A DNA stretch of 64,000 nt, from the NCBI RefSeq assembly GCF_900446695.1, contig NZ_UAVP01000011.1:310001-374000 (forward strand), given 5' to 3'. A program made the position numbers and the translations under genes. Shown here in pieces: positions 33,509 through 40,716 of this stretch (within the stretch, counting starts at the first letter, position 1; each line of letters opens with the position of its first letter). The DNA is from Capnocytophaga sputigena. Its GTDB lineage: Bacteria > Bacteroidota > Bacteroidia > Flavobacteriales > Flavobacteriaceae. The notes beneath the pieces were generated by a model. The model did no database searches. It had not been told where the DNA came from and saw only the letters and a list, made by a program, of their open reading frames with translations.

Positions 33509-33543
33509 GATGGAAGAAGGAGTGTTGTTTTGAGAAATTTAGA

Positions 33544-34017
33544 TTACTGATGATGATAGGGTTCGTTTTTGAGAATTGTAAAAGCACGGTAGAGTTGTTC
33601 TACAAAAAATAGGCGTATCATTTGGTGTGAAAATGTGAGTTTGGATAGCGAGAGCTTACCATTAGCACGGTCGTATACTTCTTTTGAAAAACCATAAGGT
33701 CCGCCAATCACAAAAGTGAGCTGCTTGATGCCGGCATTCATTTTCTTTTGCAATTCATCGGCAAAAGCTACTGAAGTAAACTCTTTGCCACGTTCGTCTA
33801 AGAGTATCAAATGATGAGAAGAGGCTATATTACTGAGAATCAGTTCGCCTTCTTTTGTTTTTTGTTGTTCTTCTGATAGTGATTTGCTATTCTTAATATC
33901 AGGCAAAAGTTGCAATTCAAAATTGATGTAGTACGAAAGTCGCTTTTCGTAGGTGGTGATGAGCTCTTGTAAGGCTGAATTATCGGTTTTTCCTACTGCT
34001 ATAAGTTTGATATTCAT
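33544..34017 (-). CDS. rlmH: 23S rRNA (pseudouridine-1915-N3)-methyltransferase RlmH
   Basis: This 157-residue SPOUT-class methyltransferase modifies position 1915 in helix 69 of 23S rRNA. It begins MNIKLIAVGKTDNSALQELI. Further on are YEKRLSYYINFELQLLPDIK, ILLDERGKEFTSVAFADEL, FVIGGPYGFSKEVYDRANGK and the C-terminal LSLSKLTFSHQMIRLFFVEQ then LYRAFTILKNEPYHHQ. All are standard. The gene lies between two repeat-filled gaps; the macro-domain gene is 29 bp upstream in the same direction. Confidence 0.96.
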   Translation of the reverse strand: MNIKLIAVGKTDNSALQELITTYEKRLSYYINFELQLLPDIKNSKSLSEEQQKTKEGELILSNIASSHHLILLDERGKEFTSVAFADELQKKMNAGIKQLTFVIGGPYGFSKEVYDRANGKLSLSKLTFSHQMIRLFFVEQLYRAFTILKNEPYHHQ

Positions 34018-34046
34018 CGGTTAAGTGAAAAGTGAATAGTGAAAAA

Positions 34047-34511
34047 TTATAAGTCGCAGACAAATACTTCTATATTTTTTTCTAAAAGGGTTTCATTGAT
34101 AATAGCTTCGATTTTATCCCAAGTACCTCCTGCTAATCCGCAACCTATGCGGGGCATTTGTACTTTGGCATTGTTTTCAAGAGCAAAATTGGCTACTTGT
34201 TGTAAGGCTTTTTTCACTGCTTCATAACGAATGGGGGGATTGCCGTTCTCATCTTTATATATTTTATGTTGCCCAATGAGATTAGCAACCCATATATCAC
34301 TTTCTACTTTTACAAACTGCACTGCACCCAAAGCGAAACCTTCGCCTTGTTTATACCATTGTTTATATTGCTTTTCAGGTGTTTTCCAGCGTTTGGAAAG
34401 TGCTAACACAAAACCTTTACCCCAAGCACCTATATCATTACAAATATGGGTGATGATAATGTTACCTTCGGTTTGTGGTGCCGTAGCATCGGCTTTTAAA
34501 TAGTGTATCAT
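34047..34511 (-). CDS. macro-domain protein (ADP-ribose binding or hydrolysing)
   Basis: This 154-residue protein is a single macro domain. It has the N-terminal KADATAPQTEGNIIITHICN, the loop DIGAWGKGFVLALSKRW, ALGAVQFVKVESDIWVANLI, and the C-terminal PRIGCGLAGGTWDKIEAIIN. The layout resembles the TARG1/ALC1-like group, whose members bind ADP-ribose or remove it from protein or DNA. A catalytic Lys/Asp pair as in DarG or TARG1 cannot be settled by eye. It is not next to a DarT toxin gene in this window. It lies 29 bp upstream of rlmH and may be cotranscribed. Confidence 0.88.
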   Translation of the reverse strand: MIHYLKADATAPQTEGNIIITHICNDIGAWGKGFVLALSKRWKTPEKQYKQWYKQGEGFALGAVQFVKVESDIWVANLIGQHKIYKDENGNPPIRYEAVKKALQQVANFALENNAKVQMPRIGCGLAGGTWDKIEAIINETLLEKNIEVFVCDL

Positions 34512-34541
34512 TGTTGATTTTTTTTATTATTATGAGATTTG

Positions 34542-34747
34542 AGAGAGTTGGAAAATCTTGGAGGGACTTGGAGGGCTTGGAGAGACTCGGAGAGACTTGG
34601 AGGGGCTTGGAAAATCTCGGAGGAACTCGGAGGAACTCGGACGAGGCTGACAAGTCGGACGAAGCGGACAAGGCAGACGAAGCGGACAAGGCAGACGAGG
34701 CTGACAAGGCAGACGAGGCTGATAAGTTGGACAAGGCTGACGAGCTG
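34542..34747. repeat. two-phase tandem repeat: ten 10-bp units then twelve 9-bp units
   Basis: From about 34542 to 34640, 10-bp units of the type agagacttgg, aggggcttgg, aaaatctcgg and aggaactcgg follow each other (about ten, one of them 9 bp). The array then switches without a gap to twelve 9-bp units (34640-34747) such as gacgaggct, gacaagtcg, gacgaagcg and gacaaggca. The 10-bp units resemble the leaders at 31036 and 31210 (aaaaactcgg, agaatcgcag). Confidence 0.85.
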
Positions 34748-34841
34748 GAGGAGGGTAATTATATGAGGATGTCCGAAAAGTTCTATTTGTAAGGGTATTT
34801 GCAAAACACTCTTACTTTTACTCAAAAGGCTCTAAAAGTGA

Positions 34842-34861
34842 TTGATTATCACGATAATCAA
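34842..34861. repeat. short palindrome
   Basis: ttgattatc and gataatcaa form a perfect 9-bp inverted repeat with a 2-base centre. A degenerate copy lies at 62442-62461 (ttgattatattgataaccaa). It is too short and AT-rich to judge as an operator or REP element. Confidence 0.5.
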
Positions 34862-34943
34862 CTTTGACGGGCAAGAAACTTTGGCAAAGATAGGGATGCA
34901 AATACGATTTTGAGACTTTTCGGACAACTTCATTGAATATTTA

Positions 34944-36359
34944 TTAGAAGAAGAATCTTTCTTTTTCTCCTTTTTCGTTTAGGAATTCTAACGAGTTGCG
35001 ATTGCGTGAAGAAAGATTAGACATTATATTTTTCAATTCATCTACATCTTTAATGGTTTTTCCATTCACTGAAAGCAACACTTTTCCTACTATATTGATA
35101 TTGTTGTACTCATAGAACTGACCTGCAGCGGTAACCTTCACTCCGTTTTTAGTTTTAAAACGTTTTTGGTCAGCTTCTGAGAGGTTTTTCACTTCCAACC
35201 CTAAGGATTGTATCACATAAGTAGTGTTTTTCTTGAGGGTGATATTGGCAGTGCGTTCTTTACCTTCACGTACATAAATTACTTTTAGCATATCGCCAGG
35301 ACGTTTGGAAGCGATGTGACCACTAAGATCAGAGTATTTATGTATCTTCACATTATCGATTTGCTTGATAATGTCACCTTTTTTAAGTCCGACAGCTCCT
35401 GCTCCTGATTCATCATCTACAGAATCCACATAGAATCCTTCAGTTTCTTTGATGTTGAGTTTTTTGGCTACTTCGGAGTCTAATCCTTGTCCGCGTACAC
35501 CCATCACTCCGCGTTGTACATTTCCGTATTCTATCAAATCTTCTACCACTTTTTTAGCGATATTGCTAGGCACAGCAAATGAGTAGCCCATATATACCCC
35601 TGTAGTAGATGAGATTGCGGTATTGATACCAATGAGGTCGCCATTGAGGTTTACCAAAGCTCCCCCACTGTTTCCCATATTCACTACGGCATCGGTTTGT
35701 ATAAACGATTCTATTTTATCACTACCGCGCTCGCTGATGTTACGCGCTTTTGCACTGATAATTCCCGCAGTAACAGTAGAATTTAAATTGAAAGGATTCC
35801 CTACTGCAAGTACCCATTCGCCTACTTGTGTATTATCGGAGTCGGCAAAAGTAAGGAAAGGCAATTTTTCATCAGCTTCTATTTTTAGTAAGGCAATATC
35901 GGAAGCGGCATCTGTACCTATGAGTTTAGCTGCATAGGTTTTATTGTTATTAAGGGTAACCTCCAAAGTAGTGGCATTGGCAATCACGTGATTATTAGTC
36001 ACTATATAGCCATCGGGAGTGATAATTACTCCTGAACCTGTACCTACTTGGGTTTGTTCGTCTCCCCCATTACCGTAAAAAAGATCGAAGATAGAGGTAA
36101 CGCCTCCTTGTGATTTTACAGTGTTCTTTACGTGCACAACACTATTTACCGTTTTGTTAGCTGCTTCCACAAAGTTGGTTTCACCTGCTACTGTTCTTTG
36201 AGGAGTAGTGTGATTCGTTTGTACCAAAGCAGGACGCGAGAGCAAATCAAGTGCCTCTTGTTTAGCGTCGTGTTTATCTATAAAGAGTTTATACCCTCCT
36301 AAGGTCATAGCTCCACCAAGGAAGGCAGTAGCTATCATTGTTACATAATTTTTCATCAT
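34944..36359 (-). CDS. htrA: periplasmic serine protease HtrA/DegP family with two PDZ domains
   Basis: This 471-residue protease has an N-terminal membrane or signal segment (MIATAFLGGAMTLGG) and a chymotrypsin-like catalytic domain. The triad is His in IVTNNHVIANA, Asp in DAASDIALLKI, and Ser in NMGNSGGALVNLNGDLIG. Two PDZ domains follow: QRGVMGVRGQGLDSEVA through KKGDIIKQIDNVKI, and a second near the C-terminus (YNNINIVGKVLLSVNGK). It degrades or refolds misfolded envelope proteins. DegP, DegQ and DegS share the motifs; two PDZ domains argue against DegS. The gene has its own promoter at 36417. Confidence 0.94.
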   Translation of the reverse strand: MMKNYVTMIATAFLGGAMTLGGYKLFIDKHDAKQEALDLLSRPALVQTNHTTPQRTVAGETNFVEAANKTVNSVVHVKNTVKSQGGVTSIFDLFYGNGGDEQTQVGTGSGVIITPDGYIVTNNHVIANATTLEVTLNNNKTYAAKLIGTDAASDIALLKIEADEKLPFLTFADSDNTQVGEWVLAVGNPFNLNSTVTAGIISAKARNISERGSDKIESFIQTDAVVNMGNSGGALVNLNGDLIGINTAISSTTGVYMGYSFAVPSNIAKKVVEDLIEYGNVQRGVMGVRGQGLDSEVAKKLNIKETEGFYVDSVDDESGAGAVGLKKGDIIKQIDNVKIHKYSDLSGHIASKRPGDMLKVIYVREGKERTANITLKKNTTYVIQSLGLEVKNLSEADQKRFKTKNGVKVTAAGQFYEYNNINIVGKVLLSVNGKTIKDVDELKNIMSNLSSRNRNSLEFLNEKGEKERFFF

Positions 36360-36416
36360 ATTCTTTGTTTTACTAATTTGTTTTTATATCATAAAATGAT
36401 TAGGCAACAACTATGC

Positions 36417-36424
36417 CAAAGTTA
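36417..36424 (-). promoter_or_regulatory. -7 box for htrA
   Basis: The minus strand reads TAACTTTG, 57 bp upstream of the ATG. Confidence 0.55.
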
Positions 36425-36466
36425 GGGACAGGTTTCAGGTATTAGGTATCAGGAAATAAGAGATAG

Positions 36467-36500
36467 AAAAAGGCTGCTCCCGATGGGAAGCAGCCTTTTT
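36467..36500. terminator. intrinsic terminator after pckA
   Basis: A perfect 12-bp stem (aaaaaggctgct with agcagccttttt) encloses a 10-base loop, with A and T runs on both sides. It lies just beyond the pckA stop in the leftward direction. Confidence 0.9.
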
Positions 36501-36524
36501 CAAACTATGTCCTTTAAAGTTAAA

Positions 36525-38108
36525 TTACAATTTAGGAGCACCAGCGAGGACGTCAGCACTTGCACCTTCAGCGAATTTTTTATCTTTGAAGTTTTGTACA
36601 AATGATTCAGCCAATTCTTTGAGTTTAGCGCTGAATTGAGCTTTGTCGTCCCAAGTGTTTTCTGAGTTCAAGATGCTTTGATCTGAAACACCTTCGCAAG
36701 ATTGAGGTACTTTGAAACCGAAGATAGGTAATTCTTTGTACTCAACGTTGTTAAGTTTGCCAGTAAGAGCCGCAGTGATAAGAGCGCGGGTATCTTTCAA
36801 GCTGCATCTTTTCATTTTACCATTGTAACCGGTGTTTACCAACCATACGTTTACGCCAGTTTCTTTGATTTTTTCAGCCAAACGTTTTCCATATTCAGCT
36901 GGGTGAAGAGGCATAAAGGCTGCTCCGAAGCAAGCAGAGAAAGTTTTTTGAGGAGTAGTGATACCTACCTCAGTACCAGCAACTTTAGAAGTATAACCAG
37001 AAACGAATTGGTAAGCAGCTTGTTCAGGAGTCAATTTAGAGATTGGAGGCAATACACCATAAGCATCAAAAGTAAGGAAGAAGATGTTTTTAGGGTTATG
37101 ACCTATTGAACCTGGTTGGATATTAGCGATGTGATAGATAGGATAAGAAACACGAGTGTTTTCAGTGATATCAGTGCGAGCAAAATCAACAACACCTTTA
37201 TCATCCATAATTACGTTCTCGAGGATAGCACCTTTTTTGATAGCGGCGAAGATTTCAGGTTCTTTTTCAGCGGTAAGGTCTACTACTTTAGCGTAGCAAC
37301 CACCTTCGAAGTTGAATACGGTATTTTCAGGAGTCCAACCGTGTTCGTCATCACCGATAAGGTGGCGGTTAGGGTCAGCAGAAAGGGTAGTTTTACCAGT
37401 ACCAGAAAGACCAAAGAAGATAGCAGTATCGCCGTCTTTACCAACGTTAGCAGAACAGTGCATTGGCATAGTGTTGCGGAACACAGGCAATTCAAAGTTC
37501 ATAGCAGAGAAGATACCTTTTTTAATTTCGCCGGTATAACCAGTACCACCGATAAGGGCGATTTTTTTAGTAAAGTTAAGGATTGCGAAGTTAGCTTGAC
37601 GAGTGCCATCTACAGCTGGGTCAGCTTTGAAACCAGGAGCATTAACAACTAACCAATCTTCATTGAAAGAAGCGAGTTCGCTATCTTCTACACGTAAGAA
37701 CATATTAAAAGCGAAAAGGTTGCTCCAAGGAAGTTCAGTAATAGTACGGATATTGGTGCGGTATTTAGGGTCGGCGCAAACATAGCCATCGTGAACGTAA
37801 ATTTCTTTACTTGAAAGATAAGCTACTACTTTTTCGTATAGTTTATCGAATTTTTCAGGTTCGAAAGGGATGTTGATGTTACCCCACCATACGCGATCTT
37901 TGGTGATATCATCTTTTACGATGAAGCGGTCTTTAGGAGAACGACCAGTAAACTCACCTGTGTTGATAGCGATAGCTCCAGAAGATGCTTCAACACCTAA
38001 TTTTTTGTCCAAAGTTTCTTGGTGAAGTTCGTCAGCAGACAATTGGTAACGAACATTAGCGTTTTTAATTCCGTATTTATCAACGGAAAGTGTTTTTGGT
38101 TTACTCAT
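36525..38108 (-). CDS. pckA: phosphoenolpyruvate carboxykinase (ATP)
   Basis: This 527-residue enzyme converts oxaloacetate and ATP to phosphoenolpyruvate, the first committed step of gluconeogenesis; in capnophilic bacteria it can run the other way to fix CO2. The motifs are FTGRSPKDRFIVKD, GGTGYTGEIKKGIFSAMNF, the P-loop FFGLSGTGKTTLSADPNRHL and LIGDDEHGWTPENTVFNFEG. FVSGYTSKVAGTEVGI and VWLVNTGYNGKMKR complete the set. It is a single gene with promoter at 38201 and a terminator at 36467. Codon use appears stronger and more regular than in its neighbours, in line with a highly expressed enzyme (impression by eye). Confidence 0.97.
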   Translation of the reverse strand: MSKPKTLSVDKYGIKNANVRYQLSADELHQETLDKKLGVEASSGAIAINTGEFTGRSPKDRFIVKDDITKDRVWWGNINIPFEPEKFDKLYEKVVAYLSSKEIYVHDGYVCADPKYRTNIRTITELPWSNLFAFNMFLRVEDSELASFNEDWLVVNAPGFKADPAVDGTRQANFAILNFTKKIALIGGTGYTGEIKKGIFSAMNFELPVFRNTMPMHCSANVGKDGDTAIFFGLSGTGKTTLSADPNRHLIGDDEHGWTPENTVFNFEGGCYAKVVDLTAEKEPEIFAAIKKGAILENVIMDDKGVVDFARTDITENTRVSYPIYHIANIQPGSIGHNPKNIFFLTFDAYGVLPPISKLTPEQAAYQFVSGYTSKVAGTEVGITTPQKTFSACFGAAFMPLHPAEYGKRLAEKIKETGVNVWLVNTGYNGKMKRCSLKDTRALITAALTGKLNNVEYKELPIFGFKVPQSCEGVSDQSILNSENTWDDKAQFSAKLKELAESFVQNFKDKKFAEGASADVLAGAPKL

Positions 38109-38200
38109 AATGTCTTAAATTTTTTATTTAAAATTCTATAATTTACTAACTTATGTTTTTTGAGTTTTAGACAAGGTAAAAGTTCCTCTGAAAAACGCTG

Positions 38201-38208
38201 CAAATGTA
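38201..38208 (-). promoter_or_regulatory. -7 box for pckA
   Basis: The minus strand reads TACATTTG, about 93 bp upstream of the pckA ATG, leaving an untranslated leader of roughly 85 bases. Confidence 0.55.
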
Positions 38209-38247
38209 CGCATAAAAATTGTAATAAAAAAATATTTTTAACATTTT

Positions 38248-39597
38248 TTAAGGGGTATATACTAAAAACCAAATATCAGGGTCTTTCACGCTTATTAGAT
38301 ATGTGTAATTAGCGTTATAAACTGATTTTTTATAAGGACCTAACTTAGCTAAGTCTAAAAATAATCGTTCTGCTTCTCTGTAGTAGTAAAGACTATTTTT
38401 GTAAGTGCTATCACCTTCATTAGGCATATCTTTTATAAGAATTTCAACTTGTTCTTCATTAGCATTATTAGCAACGCCTACAAAGTCCATTTCATAGTAT
38501 ACACTACTTGTATTATCAAGATTATTTTTTTCAGCTACGTAAGCGTGCATTCCTGCTGTTTGTTGTTGATCATTCCCCATTATATTTACTAACCTGATAT
38601 AATTCAGTAGGGTGTGGGTTTTGTTTTTTGATTGTTCTACTGCTCTCTTAGCCTTGTTGAAAATATCCATTATTTTTTCAGAAGCGTTATATGTATCAAA
38701 AGTTACATATAAAGCATTACTACTGATAGTGATAGGAGAGTTCACAAAGTTAGTGGTTATGTTTCCATCAGTGGTTACTAAGGCAGTTTTACCTTGATTA
38801 AAATAAAATTCATCAAAGGTTACCCCATTAATGTTTATAGGTTCATACAATTTAATACCTTTTTCAGTAATGATGAAAGCTGATTGTACATATTTTTGAT
38901 TGTTGTCATATATAAAAGTGAGCTGCCTATAACTAGGAAATAATTTAAGGGTTACCTCAGTGCCTCCTACATTTATAGGAGAAAGACCTTTGTACTGAAG
39001 AGTAGTGCTATTATCACGTATTTTATTCAAATAGGTTTCTCTATCACCTGTGAATTTTTTCAAGGTCATAATATTGTTAGAGGTACGACCTCGCAAAGTA
39101 AAGGTATCATTTTCGTACTTTAGAACTATAAAGTCGGTTTCACCTCCACGAGCATTAGGAAATGACGATGAGACAAATCGGAAATGATGCAATACACTAT
39201 TAAAAGTATCAAAACTAATAGTAGGACCTTCAGTTATGTCATACGAAAAGTATGAAGTTTCTTCATCATTAGTATAACTTGCTTCTGATGAAGCTGTTAC
39301 TTGACCATCTTTCAGCTTTATCAAAAAATTGTAGCCTCCTATACTTCTGTGGGCTTTTGGAAAATCTTTATCGGTAGCAAAGACCTCTGGTTGATAGGGA
39401 TATACCCAATAACCTACACGGTATTGCTCAGGATAGTAAGTCAGCAGCCAATAGCTATCATTTTCTAAAGTCTTTTTGTAACTATTGAGTGAGTTTACAG
39501 TACGCTCTGAAGCCTTTTGCTCAAAAGTCTCTTCCTCTTTATAATTACAGCTTACAAAGATGAGAAATGAGAGTGATAAGAATATATATTTTTTCAT
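38248..39597 (-). CDS. DUF4302 lipoprotein of the SusCD-metallohydrolase locus
   Basis: This 449-residue lipoprotein has signal LSLSFLIFVSC (Cys17). Its first half (NSLNSYKKTLENDSYWLLTY, GGYNFLIKLKDGQVTASSEA, SYFSYDITEGPTISFDTFNS) matches the DUF4302 family. DUF4302 proteins are typically found next to SusC/SusD pairs with a zinc metallohydrolase, as here. The likely place is the outer-membrane surface, helping with capture of the same substrate. It is the last gene of the leftward locus, 7 bp after the metallohydrolase. No enzymatic motif is visible. Confidence 0.85.
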   Translation of the reverse strand: MKKYIFLSLSFLIFVSCNYKEEETFEQKASERTVNSLNSYKKTLENDSYWLLTYYPEQYRVGYWVYPYQPEVFATDKDFPKAHRSIGGYNFLIKLKDGQVTASSEASYTNDEETSYFSYDITEGPTISFDTFNSVLHHFRFVSSSFPNARGGETDFIVLKYENDTFTLRGRTSNNIMTLKKFTGDRETYLNKIRDNSTTLQYKGLSPINVGGTEVTLKLFPSYRQLTFIYDNNQKYVQSAFIITEKGIKLYEPININGVTFDEFYFNQGKTALVTTDGNITTNFVNSPITISSNALYVTFDTYNASEKIMDIFNKAKRAVEQSKNKTHTLLNYIRLVNIMGNDQQQTAGMHAYVAEKNNLDNTSSVYYEMDFVGVANNANEEQVEILIKDMPNEGDSTYKNSLYYYREAERLFLDLAKLGPYKKSVYNANYTYLISVKDPDIWFLVYTP

Positions 39598-39604
39598 TGT
39601 TGTA

Positions 39605-40702
39605 TTAACGTGTTAATCGGGTGAAATCTTTTCTTTGTACGGGTACGCCATCAAAGGTCTTACCTGCTACGTAAGGATATCTGCTACGTATTTCGGCACG
39701 TAGTTCATCAAGATTGATATTCCATTCGTCTTGTAGGTATTTTTTCATTATGGCTATTTTTTGTTCTATTTTCTGTTTGCCTGTATATGTTTCAGTAGGT
39801 CTTATTTTTCTATCTGCTTTTTTCAGTACCTCTTCCCATACACTAGTTGATTCATAAGGCGTATAATCTTCTGAAATGAGATTACCATAGTTGCTGAATT
39901 TAGCTTTCCAAGCGGTATATAAAGCATCGTTAAAACCATCGCCATTAGTATCTAAACTACTATCGGTAGTAGCACAATTGCAATCCAAAGTAGCGTTGTA
40001 GTAGACTATGTAACGTGCTAATAGTTCTACAAAATCCTCATCGTGGTCAAAACTTGAATACGCAGTTATAAAGCCTGCTCTTAGATAGTTCTTAGTATTT
40101 AAGTTCCACTCGTTTACCCAGCGATCGTTCTTGTAATCACTTGCAGATATTTTTTCATAATCGGTAGTATATAACTTTGCTTGATGCCAAGTATGAGCAT
40201 TCTCGTGGTAGAGGGTAGCCAAGATATTGTCGTTCAACCAATAGATATTATTAGGCTCTAAGTGGTTTATATCAGTTAGGTGTATTTTTATACCTGCCGC
40301 AGCAAGTCCTACTAACTTAGTACCTGTAGGGTTAAATGCAGGCTCCCCTATTAGAATAAGAGTATTGAATGAATGCTCTTTCATAAAAGGTTTAGAGGTA
40401 AGCTTTACATAAGGTTCTATAAATAGATAGTTGAACACATTAGCAAACTCTATTGCTTTGTTGTATTTAGTAGGTGTGTAAGTATAAATTCTACTGATTT
40501 CTCGTTCCAAAAAACGGTATAATATCTGTATGTTATACGGTTTAGCAAAAGTCTCATCTAAATACTTGTCCAAATCATTTTGTAGATTCAAACTTTGGCT
40601 CTCTTCTCCATTGCGAATAATAACACTCTCATCAGCAAGTTTGTCATCATTATCACAGCCTAAAAATGATAAGGCTAAAAATATGTATAGTATTTTTTTC
40701 AT
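39605..40702 (-). CDS. substrate import-associated zinc metallohydrolase lipoprotein
   Basis: This 365-residue lipoprotein has signal IFLALSFLGC (Cys16). The zinc motif is LATLYHENAHTWHQAKLY, an HExxH form with Glu replaced in part by Asn after it (HENAH). YSSFDHDEDFVELLARYIVY supplies a likely third ligand. The layout and its position between SusD and DUF4302 fit the family of HExxH lipoproteins associated with TonB-dependent import (TIGR04549/Peptidase_Mx1 type). It probably acts outside the cell on the imported polymer or peptide; the bond cleaved is unknown. It follows susD by 14 bp. Confidence 0.85.
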   Translation of the reverse strand: MKKILYIFLALSFLGCDNDDKLADESVIIRNGEESQSLNLQNDLDKYLDETFAKPYNIQILYRFLEREISRIYTYTPTKYNKAIEFANVFNYLFIEPYVKLTSKPFMKEHSFNTLILIGEPAFNPTGTKLVGLAAAGIKIHLTDINHLEPNNIYWLNDNILATLYHENAHTWHQAKLYTTDYEKISASDYKNDRWVNEWNLNTKNYLRAGFITAYSSFDHDEDFVELLARYIVYYNATLDCNCATTDSSLDTNGDGFNDALYTAWKAKFSNYGNLISEDYTPYESTSVWEEVLKKADRKIRPTETYTGKQKIEQKIAIMKKYLQDEWNINLDELRAEIRSRYPYVAGKTFDGVPVQRKDFTRLTR

Positions 40703-40716
40703 AGTTTATATTTTTG

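Larger units (their letters stand above)
32999..33543. repeat. gene-free gap with hairpin element and long 9-bp tandem array (545 bp)
   Basis: No credible gene is present. From left to right the gap holds the ypfJ promoter and the second GC-rich hairpin element (33092-33142). An AT-rich stretch with no feature I recognise follows (33143-33240). Then come a segment gacgggcaagaaactt-like (33256-33279, shared with 34866-34889), a short purine-rich leader (33303-33337), and the 19-unit 9-bp array at 33338-33508. Translations of the array in several frames are open only because the 9-bp unit has no stop in those frames. Confidence 0.8.
34512..34943. repeat. gene-free gap with 10-bp array, 9-bp array and dispersed repeats (432 bp)
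   Basis: No credible gene is present. The left part (34542-34747) is the two-phase array described separately. To its right are a palindrome (34842-34861), the shared segment gacgggcaagaaactttgg (34866-34884), and the shared segment acgattttgagactttt (34904-34920). The last matches 31351-31367, and the second matches 33256-33279. These short elements therefore recur in all three repeat-filled gaps of the region. Confidence 0.8.

Noticed and set aside
33306-33587. Minus- and plus-strand open frames over the 9-bp array (also 33208-33468 and 33344-33550)
   Set aside because: A 9-bp unit without stops keeps several frames open at once; there is no start context or promoter, and the products are simple repeats.
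34047-34511. DarG-type antitoxin of a DarTG system
   Set aside because: The macro domain is alone; no DarT-like ADP-ribosyltransferase gene lies next to it.
33338-34747. CRISPR array
   Set aside because: The units are 9 or 10 bp long with no unique spacers and there are no cas genes nearby.
34508-34825. Open frames over the 10-bp and 9-bp arrays (both strands)
   Set aside because: Same explanation as for the array at 33338; composition is that of the repeat and not of a protein.
37116-37652. 178-codon frame antisense to pckA
   Set aside because: pckA is a full-length, clearly conserved enzyme on the other strand; the antisense frame is a shadow of its codon pattern.
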